Source: Streptomyces silvae
GTDB taxonomy: Bacteria; Actinomycetota; Actinomycetes; Streptomycetales; Streptomycetaceae
DNA length: 64,000 bases
Direction: 5' to 3'
Assembly (NCBI RefSeq): GCF_016745505.1
Contig: NZ_JAERUC010000069.1
Location: 23,111-87,110, forward strand
The position numbers were made by a program, and so were the translations under genes. A model generated the notes under the pieces. It saw only the letters and a program-made list of their open reading frames with translations, was not told the DNA's origin and made no database searches. Below, piece by piece: positions 16,971 to 25,730 of this stretch (position 1 is the first letter of the stretch; each line of letters opens with the position of its first letter).

Positions 16971-18191
16971 GTGGGGATCGAGAGCGACCAGCTCGTCTAC
17001 GACTATCTCAGCCGGGTCGGTGACCTGGCGCAGCAGCAACAGCTGTCCTCGGGCGCCCGGATGAGACTCGTCGCGACGCTCCGGGGCGAGATCGACCGGC
17101 AGCGCGGCACGGACGGCTCGGACTCCCCCGCGGTGGTCCGGCGCATCCTCGGCCGGCTCGGCGCCCCGGGTGAACTCGTCGCCGCGGCGGCCGAGTCGGG
17201 CGACGGCGCGGTCCCTCTGCCGCAGCCCCGGGCGGACGCGGGCGCGGGCGCCACGGAAGCGCGCGGGGTGCCGCGGGCGCGGCGGAGCGTGCTCCGGAAA
17301 GCCGCTTCACGCAAGGGCGCGTCGCCGGAGCCGGGGGAGCCGGGGAAGGCCAGCAGGTCCGGAGAGTCCGGGGGGCCCGGGGAGTCCGCGAAGCCCTCAC
17401 GCCGTACGGAATCCGTGTCCGCGGACACGTCCCCCGAGCGCCCTGTGGACGGTGCGCCGGTCCCCGACTGGCCGTCGGCGTCCGCGCCGCACATGGCGGG
17501 CCTGGGCGAGGCCCCCTCGGAGGCCGGACCCGAGTGGTGGCGGATCGAGCCGGGCCCCTTCGGTGACGACGGGCAGGGCGACCAGGGCATGCCGGGCGCC
17601 ATGGGCCCGGGCACGGCGGTCCCCGGCTTCGTGGGCGGGCTGGAGAGCCCGGAGCTCTTCGGGCTGCCGAGCGCCCCGGGCCTCCGGAAGCCCCAGGGGC
17701 CGCGTGTCCCGGCCGAGGACGAGGAGGGGGAGCCGGGGCCGGCGGCGGGCGGGGAGCAGGCCGCGCCGCCCGTGGTGGCCCGCCCCCGGTGGAAGCTGCG
17801 GCTGCGCCGCCGCCGGGTCCTCGCGGACGGCGAGGTGGCGGCCGTGCGGCCCCGCCTCTCGAACCCGTTGCTGCTGGTGGCCGCCGCGCTGCTGGTGGCC
17901 GGCGCCGTGTCCGGGCAGTGGCTGGCGCTCGCGGGCGGCTGGCTGCTGGCGTACAGCTCGCGCAAGTTCTCGCGCGCGGAGGCCAAGTGGGTCGCTATGG
18001 GCCTGCCGGGCGTGGTCGTGGCCGGGGCCTTCGTCTGGCTCTGGGGGCGGATGGACGGCCGCTGGGGCGAACCCCTCGCCGAGGGCGCGGTCGGGGACGC
18101 GATGTCGGACGTCTGGCCGGTGGTGGTGCGCGTGGCGGCGGTGACGTCGGCGCTGTACCTGGTGTGGCGGTCCCGCAGGCTGGCGGGGTGA
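16971..18191 (+). CDS. HAAS-domain multi-pass membrane protein
   Basis: 406 residues from the GTG at 16971 with GGAGGGAGAAGG upstream. The first 70 residues (YDYLSRVGDLAQQQQLSSGAR through ILGRLGAPGELVA) fit the HAAS (DUF1700-like) fold found in membrane sensors. A 220-residue Pro/Gly/Glu-rich disordered stretch follows. The C-terminus has about four membrane helices (LLLVAAALLVAGAVSG, LALAGGWLLAYS, VAMGLPGVVVAGAFVWLWG, VVRVAAVTSALYLVW). It overlaps no neighbour. HAAS domains often partner PadR regulators, but none is adjacent. Confidence 0.7.
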   Translation: MGIESDQLVYDYLSRVGDLAQQQQLSSGARMRLVATLRGEIDRQRGTDGSDSPAVVRRILGRLGAPGELVAAAAESGDGAVPLPQPRADAGAGATEARGVPRARRSVLRKAASRKGASPEPGEPGKASRSGESGGPGESAKPSRRTESVSADTSPERPVDGAPVPDWPSASAPHMAGLGEAPSEAGPEWWRIEPGPFGDDGQGDQGMPGAMGPGTAVPGFVGGLESPELFGLPSAPGLRKPQGPRVPAEDEEGEPGPAAGGEQAAPPVVARPRWKLRLRRRRVLADGEVAAVRPRLSNPLLLVAAALLVAGAVSGQWLALAGGWLLAYSSRKFSRAEAKWVAMGLPGVVVAGAFVWLWGRMDGRWGEPLAEGAVGDAMSDVWPVVVRVAAVTSALYLVWRSRRLAG

Positions 18192-18225
18192 GGGAGGCGC
18201 CGGCGCGCGGGCGGGAGAGTGGAGC

Positions 18226-18237
18226 GTACGTTCGTAC
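18226..18237. promoter_or_regulatory. Probable TetR operator
   Basis: GTACG-TT-CGTAC, a perfect inverted repeat, lies 26 bases upstream of the acetyltransferase ATG. It overlaps the expected -35 region of a promoter whose -10 would be TACGAT at 18250-18255. The TetR regulator is the second gene of this transcription unit, so autoregulation is likely. Confidence 0.5.
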
Positions 18238-18262
18238 ACCTCGTCGGGGTACGATCGCACGC

Positions 18263-18844
18263 ATGCCGACGGACTACTTCGCCAACGATCCGCGCACCAA
18301 CCTGGAGCGCATGCTCGCGGGCGACCTCTACATCGCCGACGATCCGGAGATCGCCGAGCGCCAGCAGCGGGCGATGCGCCTCGCGGCCCGCTTCCAGGCC
18401 GCCCACACCGAGGACGCCGAGGCCGCCAGGGCCGTCCTGGCCGAGCTGCTGGACTCCGTGGGCGAAGGGGTCGACCTGCGCCCGCCGCTGTACGTCGACT
18501 ACGGCAGCAACATCACGATCGGCGCCCGGACCTTCGTCAACTACCACCTCACCGCACTCGACGTCGCACGCATCACGATCGGCGAGGACTGCCAGATCGG
18601 GCCCAACGTCCAGCTCCTCACCCCCACCCACCCCGTGGAGCCCGGGCCTCGCCGGGACAAGCTCGAAGCCGCGCTCCCCATCACCATCGGGGACAACGTC
18701 TGGCTCGGCGGCGGCGTCATCGTGTGCCCCGGGGTGAGCATCGGCGACAACTCCGTGATCGGTGCGGGAGCCGTCGTCACGAAGGACATCCCCGCCGACG
18801 TCGTCGCCGTGGGCAACCCCGCCCGCGTCGTCCGCAGCGTCTGA
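18263..18844 (+). CDS. Maltose/galactoside-type O-acetyltransferase (left-handed beta-helix)
   Basis: 193 residues. The N-terminal Mac domain (LERMLAGDLYIADDPEIAERQQRA, cut here at its start and end) is followed by hexapeptide repeats ITIGAR, ITIGED, ITIGDN and VIGAGA, typical of the Maa/LacA/NodL family. These use acetyl-CoA to acetylate sugars, and the catalytic His is in LLTPTHPVEPG. The ATG has no Shine-Dalgarno sequence. A TACGAT -10-like hexamer ends seven bases before it, so the mRNA may be leaderless. The TetR gene follows after 12 bases and is likely co-transcribed. Confidence 0.9.
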   Translation: MPTDYFANDPRTNLERMLAGDLYIADDPEIAERQQRAMRLAARFQAAHTEDAEAARAVLAELLDSVGEGVDLRPPLYVDYGSNITIGARTFVNYHLTALDVARITIGEDCQIGPNVQLLTPTHPVEPGPRRDKLEAALPITIGDNVWLGGGVIVCPGVSIGDNSVIGAGAVVTKDIPADVVAVGNPARVVRSV

Positions 18845-18856
18845 GCCGGCCGCTCC

Positions 18857-19405
18857 ATGGCCACCGGACGCACGGATCCGCAGCGGCGCGAACGCATCCT
18901 CGCCGCCACGCTCGACCACATCGCCGAGGAGGGGGTCGCGGGCGTCTCCCACCGCAAGATCGCCGTACGTGCCGATGTCCCGCTGGGCTCGATGACGTAT
19001 CACTTCGACGGCATCGACGACCTGTTGCGCGAGGCCTTCACCCGCTTCGCCGACCACATCGTGGCCGTCTTCGAGCTGTACCTGGGCCGCGCCGAGACCC
19101 CCGAGCAGGCCCGTGAGGCGGTCACCGACCTCATCCACGTGCTCTCCGAAGGCCCCCGCCGGGAGCTCGTCCTCACCCAGGAGCTCTACACGCTGGCCGC
19201 CCGGCGCGACGAGTACCGCGAGCTGACCCACGCGTGGATGAACCGCAGCCGCCGTCTGCTGGAGCAGCACTTCGACCCGGACACCGCGCGCACGCTGGAC
19301 GCCCTGATCGAGGGGCTCGCCCTGCACCGGGCCCTCGACACCGAGCCGCAGGACCGCGAGCTGACGCGGCTCGCGGTGCTGCGCATGACCCCGGGCCCGT
19401 CGTAA
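18857..19405 (+). CDS. TetR-family regulator
   Basis: 182 residues. The N-terminal helix-turn-helix is GVSHRKIAVRADVPLGSMTYHF near residues 30-51 (given in two parts: GVSHRKIAVRADV, PLGSMTYHF). The C-terminal ligand domain is alpha-helical with LIHVLSEGPRRELVLTQELY. It begins 12 bases after the acetyltransferase stop and probably controls both genes through the GTACG-TT-CGTAC repeat at 18226. A strong terminator follows. Confidence 0.88.
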   Translation: MATGRTDPQRRERILAATLDHIAEEGVAGVSHRKIAVRADVPLGSMTYHFDGIDDLLREAFTRFADHIVAVFELYLGRAETPEQAREAVTDLIHVLSEGPRRELVLTQELYTLAARRDEYRELTHAWMNRSRRLLEQHFDPDTARTLDALIEGLALHRALDTEPQDRELTRLAVLRMTPGPS

Positions 19406-19428
19406 GGCCGACGAGCCCTCCCCGAACC

Positions 19429-19466
19429 GCCTGTGGGGCGCGGACCTGACACCGCGCCCCACAGGC
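19429..19466. terminator. Strong bidirectional terminator hairpin
   Basis: A perfect 15-base stem (GCCTGTGGGGCGCGG on the left arm) encloses an 8-base loop in the convergent gap between the TetR gene and the siderophore-binding lipoprotein gene. It can stop transcription from both sides. Confidence 0.85.
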
Positions 19467-19479
19467 TTCAGCCGCTACC

Positions 19480-20466
19480 TCACTTCGTCAGGTCGGCCCG
19501 GAGCTCGTCGAGGATCTTGTCCGCCGCCGTGTAGCCGATGCCCTGGATCCACAGCTCGTCCTCGACGGGGAACACCTTGCCGCTCTTCACCGCGGCCATG
19601 TTCTTCCACAGGCCGCTGCCTACCGTCTGCGTCTCCTTGGACTTCTTGGCGTCCCCGTACGTCGAGTGGAAGATCACGTCCGCGTCCGCCTGGTCGATCT
19701 TCTCCGGGCTGACGTCGTACGAGAAGCCGTCCTTCGCCTTGTCGACGATCGCGGGCCGGCCCAGACCGACGTCGGCGAGGATCGTCGCGATGTAGTTCTC
19801 GAGTCCGTAGACACGGATGTCCGCGCCCTCGACGAAGCGCACCATGTTGACCTCGGTGGCCGCCGCCTTCTCCTTGCCGCCGAGCGCCTCGGTGACCTCG
19901 CCGACGTGCTTCCCGTACGCGGCGATGACCTTCTCGGCCGCCGGGACCTTGCCGAGCGCGTTGGCGTGGACCTGGAAGTTCTCCTTCCAGGGGTAGCCCG
20001 TGTTCTCCGTCATGACCGTCGGCGCGATCTTGGACAGCTCGTCGTACTTGTCGCCGTGGCGGATCTTGCTGGTGAGGATCAGGTCGGGCTTCAGCCCCGC
20101 GATGGCCTCCAGGTTCGGCGTCATCATCTCGCCGACGTCCTTGATGCCGGCGACCTTCTCCTGGGGCAGGTAGCTCAGGTAGCCCGACTCCGTGCCGGTG
20201 TGCGTGGCGCCGACCGGCGTGACACCGAGGGTGAGCGCGGAGTCCAGCTCGGCGGTGTCCAGGACGACGACCCGCTTCGGGGCGACCGGGACCTTGACGT
20301 TGCCCATGGCGGTGGCGACCGCGTGGGTCCTGCCGTCGGAGGTCGAGCCGCCGGAGTTGGAGTCCGAGCCGGAGCCGGAGTCGGACGAGCAGGAGGTGAG
20401 GGCCAGTGCGGTGGCCAGGGCCAGCGAACCGGTGACGAGCAGACGAGCCGCAGGAGCTGTGGGCAT
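19480..20466 (-). CDS. Iron-siderophore ABC transporter substrate-binding lipoprotein
   Basis: 328 residues. A signal peptide ends in the lipobox LTSC (Cys about 26), followed by a Ser/Gly linker. The mature domain is a helical-backbone type III binding fold starting with PKRVVVLDTAELDSALTLG. The siderophore-binding entrance segment LEAIAGLKPDLILTSKI and the C-terminal KSGKVFPVEDELW are typical of the FecB/FepB group. It is the last gene of a four-gene operon, one base downstream of the ATPase stop, under the iron box at 23504. The exact siderophore is not determinable. Confidence 0.93.
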   Translation of the reverse strand: MPTAPAARLLVTGSLALATALALTSCSSDSGSGSDSNSGGSTSDGRTHAVATAMGNVKVPVAPKRVVVLDTAELDSALTLGVTPVGATHTGTESGYLSYLPQEKVAGIKDVGEMMTPNLEAIAGLKPDLILTSKIRHGDKYDELSKIAPTVMTENTGYPWKENFQVHANALGKVPAAEKVIAAYGKHVGEVTEALGGKEKAAATEVNMVRFVEGADIRVYGLENYIATILADVGLGRPAIVDKAKDGFSYDVSPEKIDQADADVIFHSTYGDAKKSKETQTVGSGLWKNMAAVKSGKVFPVEDELWIQGIGYTAADKILDELRADLTK

Positions 20467-20467
20467 G

Positions 20468-21361
20468 TCAGAGAGCCTTTCCGGAGGAGGACGGGGACGG
20501 GGCGGACGGGGCGGACCGGTCCGGGGACCAGGGAGCGCCCGGTACGACGAGCGGTGAACCCGTGACCGGGTCCGGGACGATGACGGCCTCCAGGCCGAAG
20601 ACCTCGCGGACGAGTCCGGCGGTGACCACGTCCTCGGGGCGCCCCTCCGCGACGATGCGCCCCGCCTTCATGGCGACGAGGTGGTCGGCGTACCGGGCGG
20701 CCTGGTTGAGGTCGTGCAGGACGGTGACGACGGTCCGCCCCCGGGTGCCGTCCGCCGCCGGGGCGGCCAGCCGGCGCACCAGGTCCAGGACCTCGACCTG
20801 GTGGGCGATGTCGAGATACGTCGTCGGCTCGTCGAGCAGCAGCAGATCGGTGTCCTGCGCGAGGGCCATCGCGATCCACACCCGCTGCCGCTGGCCCCCG
20901 GACAGCTCGTCCACCGGCCGGTCGCCGAGCGCGGTGATGTCCGTACGCTCCATGGCGTCCGTGACCGCGCGCTCGTCCTCGTCCGACCACTGCTGCCACC
21001 AGCGCTGGTGCGGCTGGCGGCCCCGGGCGACCAGATCGGAGACGGTGATCGCCTCGGGCGCCACCGGGCTCTGCGGGAGCAGTCCGACCGACCTGGCGAT
21101 GGTGCGCGTGGGGATGCGCGCCAGCTCCGTACCGTCCAGGAGCACCGATCCGCCGGCCGGTTTCAGCAGCCGGCCCAGGGCGCGCAGCGTCGTCGACTTG
21201 CCGCAGGCGTTGGGGCCGACGATCACCGTCACGCGCCCGTCGGGCACGGCGAGGTCCAGCTCGTGCACGACGGTGCGGTCCTCGTAGGCGAGGGTCAGGA
21301 AGCGCGCCGTGAGCCTGGACGGCGTCGTGGTGTCGGCGTCCGTGGGACAGGTCGTGGTCAT
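20468..21361 (-). CDS. Iron-siderophore ABC transporter ATP-binding protein
   Basis: 297 residues from the ATG at 21361, which overlaps the upstream permease stop by four bases. Walker A is [10 protein letters not shown] near residue 49, the signature [12 protein letters not shown] near 155, Walker [13 protein letters not shown], and the switch His is in [14 protein letters not shown]. It belongs to the FecE/FhuC group and powers the two permeases. The C-terminal Ser/Pro tail is unusual but disordered. Confidence 0.94.
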   Translation of the reverse strand: MTTTCPTDADTTTPSRLTARFLTLAYEDRTVVHELDLAVPDGRVTVIVGPNACGKSTTLRALGRLLKPAGGSVLLDGTELARIPTRTIARSVGLLPQSPVAPEAITVSDLVARGRQPHQRWWQQWSDEDERAVTDAMERTDITALGDRPVDELSGGQRQRVWIAMALAQDTDLLLLDEPTTYLDIAHQVEVLDLVRRLAAPAADGTRGRTVVTVLHDLNQAARYADHLVAMKAGRIVAEGRPEDVVTAGLVREVFGLEAVIVPDPVTGSPLVVPGAPWSPDRSAPSAPSPSSSGKAL

Positions 21362-22443
21362 GCGTTGCCTCCAGTGCGGCCACCGTGGCCACGGATGATC
21401 AGCCAGATCAGGTACGGGGCGCCGACCGCCGCCGTCAGCACGCCCACCGGCAGCTCGGTGGGGGAGAAGAGCCTGCGGGCCAGCAGATCGGCGAGGACGA
21501 CGATCACGGCGCCGAGCAGCGCCGAGCACAGCAGCGGGATCTGCGCCGTACGCGTCATCCGCCGCGCGATCTGCGGGGCGAGCAGCGCCACGAAGTCGAC
21601 CGGCCCCGCCGTGCCCGTCGCCACGGACGCCAGGACCACCCCGAGGGCGACGAGCCCCAGCCGTACGCGCCCGAGGCGTACGCCCAGCGCCGTCGCGGTG
21701 TCGTCGTCCATCGACACGGTGCGCTGCGCGCGGGCCGCCCACAGCACGGCGGGCAGCAGGACGAGCAGGGCCCAGCCGATGGGGGCGGCCTCGTCCCAGC
21801 CGCGGCCGTTGAGCGAGCCCGTCATCCAGATCTGCGCCTGCTGGGCGACCAGGTAGTCGCCCTTGGTCAGGAACAGGGTCGTCACCGAGCGCAGGGCGAT
21901 CGCGAAGCCGATCCCGATGAGGACGAACCGGGTCGCGTGGAGCCCGCCGCGCCACGCGAAGACGTACACCAGCGCGGCGGCGGCGATCCCGCCGACGACG
22001 GACAGGTAGGGCAGGACGGTGTACGAGGTGAGGCCGAAGGTCATCGCGCCGACGGTGAGCGCGCTCGCGCCCTGGCTGATGCCGATGATGTCGGGGCTGG
22101 CGAGCGGGTTGCGGGCGACGGTCTGGATCAGCGCCCCGGCGATCCCGAAGGCCGCGCCGACGAGCAGCCCGACGACCATGCGGGGCAGCCGCAGGGTGCC
22201 CACGACCAGCTCGTCCGGGGAGGGCTGCCCGAGGACGACCTTCACCGCCTCCGCGGGCGCCACGAAGCTCTCGCCGGTGCAGAGGTAGGCGACACAGACC
22301 GCCGCCAGCAGGACGACGAGGGCCACCGCGACGAGCGCGGCCCGCCGGTGGAGCAGGAACCGGGCCCGCTTCCCGACCCGTACGACCCGGTAGCCGGCGG
22401 GACGGACCGGGGTCCGTACGGGCACTGCCGTGTCCGCGCTCAT
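21358..22443 (-). CDS. FecCD-type siderophore permease (second subunit)
   Basis: 361 residues from the ATG at 22443; both ends overlap neighbouring genes by four bases, a sign of tight translational coupling. About ten membrane helices are visible. FecCD signatures include [40 protein letters not shown] and [18 protein letters not shown]. It forms the transmembrane channel together with the first permease. Confidence 0.94.
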   Translation of the reverse strand: MSADTAVPVRTPVRPAGYRVVRVGKRARFLLHRRAALVAVALVVLLAAVCVAYLCTGESFVAPAEAVKVVLGQPSPDELVVGTLRLPRMVVGLLVGAAFGIAGALIQTVARNPLASPDIIGISQGASALTVGAMTFGLTSYTVLPYLSVVGGIAAAALVYVFAWRGGLHATRFVLIGIGFAIALRSVTTLFLTKGDYLVAQQAQIWMTGSLNGRGWDEAAPIGWALLVLLPAVLWAARAQRTVSMDDDTATALGVRLGRVRLGLVALGVVLASVATGTAGPVDFVALLAPQIARRMTRTAQIPLLCSALLGAVIVVLADLLARRLFSPTELPVGVLTAAVGAPYLIWLIIRGHGGRTGGNA

Positions 22444-23459
22444 GCGGGCACCGCCTTCCGGCGTACGAGGGTGACCAGGAACGGGACGCCGATCAGCGCC
22501 GTCATCACGCCCGCCGGGACCTCGCCCGGCGGGAACAGGACCCGGCCGACGACATCGGAGACCAGGAGCATCACGGGCCCGACGAGCGCCGCCATCGGCA
22601 GCACCCAGCGGTGGTCGCCGCCGACGATCGCGCGGGCGATGTGCGGCACCGCGAGGCCGACGAAGGCGATCGGCCCGGCCGCCGCGACGCCCGCGCCGGT
22701 GAGCACGGTGGCGCCGATGCCGCCGACGATGCGGACCGCCGCCACGTTCTGCCCCAGGCCCTTCGCGACGTCGTCGCCCAGCGCCAGCGCGTCGAGCCCG
22801 CGCGCCACGGACGCCACGAGGACGGCGCCGATCAGCAGGAACGGCCAGATCTGCTGGGCGACCTGGGCCTCCCGGCCGGCGATCGATCCCACCTGCCAGA
22901 AGCGGAACTCGTCCAGCGCCGACGCCTTGGTGGTGAGCACCGCCATCGTCACCGACACCAGCAGCGCGTTGATCGCGGCGCCGCCCAGCGCGAGCTTCAC
23001 CGGCGTCGCACCGCCCCGGCCCCGGGCGGCGATGGCGTACACGGCGACGGACGCGACGGCGGCGCCCGCGAACGCGAACCACACATAGCCGGTGAGGGTG
23101 TGGACCCCGGCGTAGGCGATGGCCAGGACGACGGCCACCGAGGCGCCCTGGCTGATCCCGAGGATCCCCGGGTCGGCGATGGGGTTACGGGTGATGCCCT
23201 GGAGCACGGTGCCCGCGAGGGCGAGCGCCGCACCGACCATCAGCCCGATCACGGTGCGCGGCACCCGCATCTGCCGGATCACCTCGGCGGCGTCGGAGTG
23301 CCCGCCGTGCAGCAGGGCGTCGAGGACCGCCGACGGCGCGATGGTCCGGGCCCCCACGGCGAGGCTGAGCAGGACGGCGAGCAGCAGGGCGACGACGGCG
23401 ACGGCGATCGCCGTCGCGCGTCGGGACAGGCGTGGAGCGGCGGCTGCCATCGGAACCAA
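22440..23459 (-). CDS. FecCD-type siderophore permease (first subunit)
   Basis: 339 residues from 23459; the fourth codon (23450) is an alternative ATG. About ten helices are visible with [37 protein letters not shown] and [19 protein letters not shown]. It is the first gene of the import operon, about 45 bases downstream of an iron box, so expression should rise when DmdR/IdeR loses Fe(II). Confidence 0.94.
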   Translation of the reverse strand: MVPMAAAAPRLSRRATAIAVAVVALLLAVLLSLAVGARTIAPSAVLDALLHGGHSDAAEVIRQMRVPRTVIGLMVGAALALAGTVLQGITRNPIADPGILGISQGASVAVVLAIAYAGVHTLTGYVWFAFAGAAVASVAVYAIAARGRGGATPVKLALGGAAINALLVSVTMAVLTTKASALDEFRFWQVGSIAGREAQVAQQIWPFLLIGAVLVASVARGLDALALGDDVAKGLGQNVAAVRIVGGIGATVLTGAGVAAAGPIAFVGLAVPHIARAIVGGDHRWVLPMAALVGPVMLLVSDVVGRVLFPPGEVPAGVMTALIGVPFLVTLVRRKAVPA

Positions 23460-23503
23460 TCGGGGTGAGCGAGAACCAGGGAGTGCGGGGGAGCGGGATG
23501 TTG

Positions 23504-23522
23504 CGAGGTAAGGCTTGGCTAA
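23504..23522 (-). promoter_or_regulatory. Iron box (DmdR/IdeR operator)
   Basis: On the minus strand the site reads TTAGCCAAGCCTTACCTCG. It matches the actinobacterial iron box TTAGGTTAGGCTCACCTAA at 12 of 19 positions, including both outer half-site cores TTAG and ACCT. It lies directly upstream of the siderophore import operon. Confidence 0.8.
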
Positions 23523-23528
23523 GTCTAT

Positions 23529-23558
23529 GGGTGCCCTGTGGACCGGGTCAGGGCACCC
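23529..23558. terminator. Terminator hairpin
   Basis: GGGTGCCCTG and CAGGGCACCC form a perfect 10-base stem with a 10-base loop, just after the stop of the unknown gene at 23569. It should shield the iron-regulated operon from read-through. Confidence 0.75.
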
Positions 23559-23568
23559 GCCCCCTTCG

Positions 23569-24123
23569 TCACCGCGCCCGCGCCGTACGCAGCTCCACCT
23601 CCCGGGCGGTCACGGGCGCCCGGCAGCTGTGGACGTCGCCGGGCCGCAGGGCGCCGGGCGTGCTGTACGGGCCGTGGACGGCGACGAAGGAGACGGCCGT
23701 CAGCGAGGCGGGCTGCCAGAAGGTGCGGTAGTACGGCGCGTTGCCCGGGTACTCCGGGACCTCCACCAGCGGCACGCCCCGCCGGTCCAGCAGACGCCGC
23801 AGCTTCTCGAACCGGAGCCGCGGTGCGAACCGTCCGTAGCGGGCCCGGAGCTCCTCGCCCGGGACGGTGCGGGCGCGGTGGGCGAGCCGGTGCACCTGGA
23901 GGGTGAAGTGGTGCCCCTCCCAGGGGTCGCGGGCCCGTGCGCGGTGGAAGTGGAACTCGGCCAGGCCGTAGTCACGGCACATGGCCCTGCCGCCGAAGTC
24001 GCTCTCGGCGAAGCCGGGCCCCAGGACGGAGGCGACGCGCTCGGGGGAGTCGTCCGGCCGGAGGCCGAGCACGGTGCCGGTGGTGACGGCATGGACGTAG
24101 AACGCCAGGGAGTACGGGGTCAA
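23569..24123 (-). CDS. Conserved-looking protein of unknown function
   Basis: 184 residues if it starts at the TTG at 24123, which follows GAGGAAGG very closely; a GTG at 24153 gives 194. The sequence (SLAFYVHAVTTGTVLGLRPDDSP divided here, then VASVLGPGFAES, GLAEFHFHRARA and WEGHHFTLQVHRL) is soluble and rich in His and Arg, with no membrane segment. I do not recognise the family. The many histidines in the FHFH and GHH motifs might bind metal, but that is only a guess. It is transcribed alone, divergent from a HAD phosphatase. Confidence 0.65.
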   Translation of the reverse strand: MTPYSLAFYVHAVTTGTVLGLRPDDSPERVASVLGPGFAESDFGGRAMCRDYGLAEFHFHRARARDPWEGHHFTLQVHRLAHRARTVPGEELRARYGRFAPRLRFEKLRRLLDRRGVPLVEVPEYPGNAPYYRTFWQPASLTAVSFVAVHGPYSTPGALRPGDVHSCRAPVTAREVELRTARAR

Positions 24124-24231
24124 GGGCCTTCCTCGGGGGCGCGGGCTTGGCACGGCAGGGGAGCGGACGCGTCCGGTTCGCGCCGTGGACGGCCCGGCCG
24201 GCCGGTTCGGGGGACCTGCACAATGGGTCGC

Positions 24232-24849
24232 ATGCCTTCACCCAGCCTGACGGTCGGTTTCGACCTCGACATGACGCTCATCGACTCGCGGCCCGGGATC
24301 AAGGTCGCCTACGAGGTACTGGCCGCCGAGACGGGTGTGTACATCGACACCGATCTGGTCGTCAGCCGGCTCGGGCCGCCGCTCCAGGACGAGATGCGGA
24401 ACTGGTTCCCGGCCGACGCGATCGACGAGGCCTGCGACCGGTACCGCGCGATCTACCCGGACACCGCGATCACCCCGTCGACCGCGCTCCCGGGCGCGCG
24501 GGAGGCCGTCGAGGCCGTCCAGGCGCTCGGCGGGCGGGCGATGGTCGTCACCGCCAAGTACGAGCCGAACGCCAAGCTCCACCTCGCGCACCTCGGCATA
24601 GAGGCGGACGTGCTGATCGGCGGGCTCTGGGCCGAGGGCAAGGCGGAAGCCCTCCTGGAGCACGGTGCGCGGATCTACGTCGGCGACCACACCGGGGACG
24701 TCCGCGGGGCGCGCGCGGCGAACGCCCTGTCGGTCGCGGTCACCACCGGCCCGTGCGACGAGGCGGAGCTGCGGACGGCCGGCGCCGATGTGATCCTGCC
24801 GGACCTCACGGAGTTCCCCGCCTGGCTGCGGACCTTCGCGGCGGCCTGA
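24232..24849 (+). CDS. HAD-family phosphatase
   Basis: 205 residues from the ATG at 24232 (an ATG three codons earlier is possible). Motif I is FDLDMTLIDS with nucleophile Asp11 and acid/base Asp13; motif II is VVTAKYEPN; motif IV is VGDHTGDVRGA. A small alpha-helical cap (LGPPLQDEMRNWFP) marks a phosphoglycolate-phosphatase-like subgroup (subfamily I). The substrate is unknown. Repeated GACGCC-type 14-base units follow the stop and have no obvious function. Confidence 0.88.
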   Translation: MPSPSLTVGFDLDMTLIDSRPGIKVAYEVLAAETGVYIDTDLVVSRLGPPLQDEMRNWFPADAIDEACDRYRAIYPDTAITPSTALPGAREAVEAVQALGGRAMVVTAKYEPNAKLHLAHLGIEADVLIGGLWAEGKAEALLEHGARIYVGDHTGDVRGARAANALSVAVTTGPCDEAELRTAGADVILPDLTEFPAWLRTFAAA

Positions 24850-24900
24850 CGCCCGACGCCTGACACCCGACGCCCGGCCCTGTGGGCGGAATCCGGGCGG

Positions 24901-25137
24901 CTACCTCGTGGCGGCGCGCTTCGGGGAGTTCTTCCACACCGACCGCACCACCCCCGCGGCGGCGATCAGGAAGCCCAGGCCCATCAGCATGCACACCGCG
25001 TAGGCGGCGGACGGGAACGGGTCGGTGCCCAGGAACAACGGGGCCACAGTGACCAGTGTGGCCAGTGCGCCGATGAAGAAGACGATCGCGCCGACCTGAA
25101 CGAGCCGGTCGCCTGCGCCGGAAGGAGTAGTACTCAC
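24901..25137 (-). CDS. Small two-helix membrane protein
   Basis: 78 residues. Two membrane helices (VGAIVFFIGALATLVTVAP near residues 15-33 and AVCMLMGLGFLIAAAGVV near 47-64) are followed by a basic tail KNSPKRAATR. There is no catalytic motif. The gene is divergent from the cold-shock gene and shares its short upstream region. Its function is unknown. Confidence 0.75.
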   Translation of the reverse strand: MSTTPSGAGDRLVQVGAIVFFIGALATLVTVAPLFLGTDPFPSAAYAVCMLMGLGFLIAAAGVVRSVWKNSPKRAATR

Positions 25138-25182
25138 CCGGTCAGGGTAGTTCCCAGCTCGGCGGAACCGTTCGGCGACGTC

Positions 25183-25210
25183 TTGTGTCCGGCCCCTGGA
25201 CCATTAGCCT
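25183..25210 (+). promoter_or_regulatory. Likely promoter of the cold-shock gene
   Basis: TTGTGT at 25183-25188 and TAGCCT at 25205-25210 are separated by 16 bases. They would start transcription near 25217, just before the first leader hairpin. Confidence 0.45.
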
Positions 25211-25218
25211 GGGGCATG

Positions 25219-25267
25219 GCGGGTCGGAAGACCCGCTGTACTGCTATCCGGAGCCGTTTCACGGCTC
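25219..25267 (+). ncRNA. Two-hairpin 5' leader of the cold-shock mRNA
   Basis: Hairpin 1 (25219-25236) has a 7-bp stem GCGGGTC/GACCCGC capped by the GNRA tetraloop GGAA. Hairpin 2 (25251-25267) has a 7-bp stem GAGCCGT/ACGGCTC with loop TTC. Both are perfect and lie within the roughly 90-base leader. Structured leaders that control stability and translation are typical of cold-shock genes. Any temperature response here is inferred. Confidence 0.5.
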
Positions 25268-25303
25268 TCCCGCGCACCGACGAGTACGAGGACGAGGACA
25301 GAC

Positions 25304-25687
25304 GTGCCCACGGGTAAGGTCAAATGGTTCAATTCGGAAAAGGGCTTCGGCTTTCTTTCGCGCGACGACGGCGCCGACGTCTTCGTCCACTCCTCCGTCC
25401 TCCCGGCCGGCGTCGAGGCGCTCAAGCCCGGTCAGCGCGTCGAGTTCGGTGTGGTCGCGGGCCAGCGCGGTGACCAGGCCCTCTCCGTGGTGATCCTCGA
25501 CCCGACCCCGTCCGTCGCCGCCGCACAGCGGCGCAGGCCGGACGAGCTGGCCTCGATCGTGCAGGACCTGACGACGGTCCTGGAGAACATCACACCGCTG
25601 CTGGAGCGGGGCCGCTACCCCGACAAGGCGGCCGGTGCGAAGATCGCCGGCCTGCTCAGGGCCGTCGCCGACCAGCTCGACGTCTGA
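25304..25687 (+). CDS. Cold-shock domain protein with C-terminal extension
   Basis: 127 residues from a GTG. Residues 1-66 are a classic cold-shock domain with RNP1 KGFGFL and RNP2 VFVHSSV, which binds single-stranded RNA and DNA. About 60 further residues form a probably helical tail (LASIVQDLTTVLENITPLLERG) absent from short CspA proteins and typical of this actinomycete subgroup. It is adjacent to, and convergent with, mqnD, as I recall for streptomycete genomes. Confidence 0.93.
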   Translation: MPTGKVKWFNSEKGFGFLSRDDGADVFVHSSVLPAGVEALKPGQRVEFGVVAGQRGDQALSVVILDPTPSVAAAQRRRPDELASIVQDLTTVLENITPLLERGRYPDKAAGAKIAGLLRAVADQLDV

Positions 25688-25730
25688 CCGGGGGCCGGTG
25701 GCCGGGCCCGTGCGGCCCGGCCCGCCCGCC

